NCBI GenBank assembly: GCA_903944255.1
Contig: CAJARE010000078.1
Span: forward strand, 1-7,270
Origin: an uncultured beta proteobacterium
GTDB lineage: Bacteria; Pseudomonadota; Gammaproteobacteria; Burkholderiales; Burkholderiaceae
Direction of reading: 5' to 3'
Length of the DNA stretch: 7,270 nt
In this document: positions 6,221 to 7,270 of the stretch, piece by piece
Position numbering within the stretch: position 1 is the stretch's first letter
Layout: each line of letters starts with the position of its first letter
Program-made: the position numbers and the translations under genes
Notes under the pieces: generated by a model
Databases searched by the model: none
Told to the model about the DNA's origin: nothing
Seen by the model: the letters and a program-made list of their open reading frames with translations, nothing else

Positions 6221-7039
6221 TTAGCGGGAATGTAAACCAAAAGGTAATTTTTCCATCGGAAGACCTGTGGCTTTTTGGAACTTTTTCCAATCAAAAGATT
6301 TTCCTGGGTCCGTTTTTCGTTCTGGCGCGATATCGCTGTGACCTGCAAGCAGTAATTGTGGATACGATTTCGTCAACTCCGATATGAGCTTTGCCAAAAC
6401 TTGATACTGCACTTCTTCGAAGAAGGTTTCACCATCACCCTCTAGCTCCACACCAATAGAAAAGTCATTGCATTTCTCTCTGCCCAAGAATGAAGAAGCA
6501 CCTGCATGCCAAGCTTTTTTTTGAGTTGAAACAAATTGTATTAATTGCCCTGCACGGGTAATTAAAAAATGGCTAGAAACTTTTTGATCTGCGATTTCTT
6601 CAAAGTACGGATGTGCCTTTGAGTCAAGCTGATTTTGGAAAAAATCGACTATGTATGGGCTGGAATCCCGATTTCTAAATTCGCCGGGTGGAAGGCTAAT
6701 GTGATGCATTACCAGTAAATCCGGCGTTATTTGTTCTGGTCGATTGTCCTGATTAGGGGATATTCGCCAGGCTGCGTTTCCCAGCCAACCCTGATCATCC
6801 AATGCATTGAAGTGCTCACGAGAACAATAAAAACGGTCTTCAAATCTGAGAGCGTCTGATTTTGGCAAATGTACTTTGCAATGCTGACAGGGCACCATGG
6901 CTTCAGGCTCGGATAGAGTCTTAGGCTTGCTGGACTTGGTGCTAAAGGGATTTCGAATAACTCCCTTAGCCTGTTTTTTTCCCTTAAACCAAAGGTAAAA
7001 AATGACAATGCCTGCAAAAAATAGTAACCACTTATACAA
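6221..7039 (-). CDS. ampD: AmpD-type N-acetyl-anhydromuramyl-L-alanine amidase fused to a membrane/zinc-finger (PP0621-like) N-terminus
   Basis: 272 residues. About 85-272 are a zinc amidase_2 domain of the AmpD type, which cleaves the anhydroMurNAc-L-Ala bond during cytoplasmic muropeptide recycling. Its zinc ligands correspond to Citrobacter AmpD H34, H154 and D164 at H112, H234 and D244, with K242 conserved and E198 in VELEG as the probable catalytic acid. The N-terminal part has one membrane segment (about 3-18) followed by a Lys-rich stretch (KGKKQAKG), so by the positive-inside rule the enzyme stays cytoplasmic. A CxxC-x17-CxxxH module follows (C51, C54, C72, H76), as in PP0621-family proteins, usually a separate gene. 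The apparent start is TTG 7039, just after the in-frame TGA of the upstream gene, with only a weak AGAAAG ribosome site. An overlapping ATG (ATGA at the stop) reads only MIFV. The function is confident; the exact start is not. Confidence 0.88.
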   Translation of the reverse strand: MYKWLLFFAGIVIFYLWFKGKKQAKGVIRNPFSTKSSKPKTLSEPEAMVPCQHCKVHLPKSDALRFEDRFYCSREHFNALDDQGWLGNAAWRISPNQDNRPEQITPDLLVMHHISLPPGEFRNRDSSPYIVDFFQNQLDSKAHPYFEEIADQKVSSHFLITRAGQLIQFVSTQKKAWHAGASSFLGREKCNDFSIGVELEGDGETFFEEVQYQVLAKLISELTKSYPQLLLAGHSDIAPERKTDPGKSFDWKKFQKATGLPMEKLPFGLHSR

Positions 7040-7042
7040 AGA

Positions 7043-7270
7043 TCATACTTTCTGAAGAATCACTTCTAATACAAACCGACTGCCAACATATGCCAGTAAT
7101 AAAACAATATAAGCACTCAATACCCAGCGAATTGCAGACCAACCACGTAAACCAACCCACCAACGGGCGATCAGTAAACCGGCAAATAAGAACCAGGAGA
7201 TGAGTGCAAAAATAGTTTTATGGTCAAACACGAAAGGCTTGCCAAATAAAACCTGTGAAAAGAATAGGCC
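7043..7270 (-). CDS. CcsA/YpjD-family cytochrome c assembly-type membrane protein (C-terminal part, 5' partial)
   Basis: The frame is open to the right edge and encodes 75 visible residues, from GLFFSQVLFGKPFVFDHKT to VLEVILQKV, then TGA 7043-7045. The apparent start near 7231 is an internal GTG (the V of PFVFDHKT), so the real start lies outside. The sequence resembles the C-terminal end of the CcsA/CcmC/YpjD (HemX-like) family: a DHKT motif before a membrane segment (IFALISWFLFAGLLIARWW), a short GLRGW loop, then a last segment (VLSAYIVLLLAYVGSRF). In related proteins the conserved His before this segment takes part in heme handling; that role here is inferred. It lies directly upstream of, and in the same frame as, the amidase gene, with only one codon between its stop and the TTG, implying cotranscription and translational coupling. 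The identification rests on family resemblance over a short stretch. Confidence 0.8.
   Translation of the reverse strand, partial: GLFFSQVLFGKPFVFDHKTIFALISWFLFAGLLIARWWVGLRGWSAIRWVLSAYIVLLLAYVGSRFVLEVILQKV

Noticed and set aside
6190..6387. Plus-strand open frame of 65 codons
   Set aside because: It is antisense to the end of the amidase gene, begins in the terminator hairpin, and has no ribosome site or recognisable product.
6727..7017. Minus-strand open frame of 96 codons overlapping the amidase gene
   Set aside because: It is an out-of-frame shadow of the amidase gene, whose catalytic residues are all in the other frame.
1..7270. Signs of a mobile element, CRISPR array, toxin-antitoxin or defence system
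   Set aside because: No transposase, integrase, terminal repeats, spacer array, small paired genes or foreign-looking base composition were seen; all confident genes are housekeeping.

Overview
The window looks like a core chromosomal segment of a betaproteobacterium of the Burkholderiales, most likely Polynucleobacter or a close freshwater relative. This rests on remembered family resemblance: Burkholderiales-type NrdA and NrdB, an Ala/Lys/Pro-rich histone-H1-like protein ending in a WPFPTG tail, and the neighbourhood of ccsA-like, PP0621/ampD and nrdAB genes. Base composition is moderate and even by eye. I see no mobile element, CRISPR array, rRNA or tRNA.

Layout: positions 1-936 (+) hold a PfkB-family kinase cut by the left edge. 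Everything else is on the minus strand. A hairpin at 964-989 separates the kinase from a convergent histone-H1-like gene (1398 down to 1132, or to 1007 if a -1 frameshift is used). A gene-free stretch at 1399-1732 carries the nrd terminator and a 16-bp palindrome. Next comes the ribonucleotide reductase operon, read right to left: nrdA (5947-2963) then nrdB (2917-1733). Upstream of nrdA, at 5948-6220, lie a promoter, two NrdR boxes spaced 31 bp apart, and the terminator of the next operon. Then come an AmpD-type amidase with an N-terminal membrane segment and zinc-finger-like module (7039-6221) and the C-terminal end of a CcsA/YpjD-family membrane protein (7270-7043, cut by the right edge). 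These last two genes are separated by a single TGA in the same reading frame and are probably translationally coupled.

Functionally, nrdAB makes dNTPs as a class I reductase and is probably repressed by NrdR when (d)ATP is high. The amidase would recycle anhydro-muropeptides, the CcsA/YpjD-like protein belongs to a family linked to cytochrome c/heme handling, and the basic Lys/Ala protein probably binds DNA.

Most of the window is ordinary. The strongest oddity is in the histone-like gene. It runs into a stop directly after a run of nine A's ending in an A-AAA-AAG slippery heptamer, while the -1 frame continues for 42 residues with the same Lys/Ala repeats and ends 17 nt before the terminator. 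This is programmed slippage, a real frameshift mutation, or a homopolymer sequencing error. Second is the fusion of a PP0621-like module to AmpD, apparently started from TTG.
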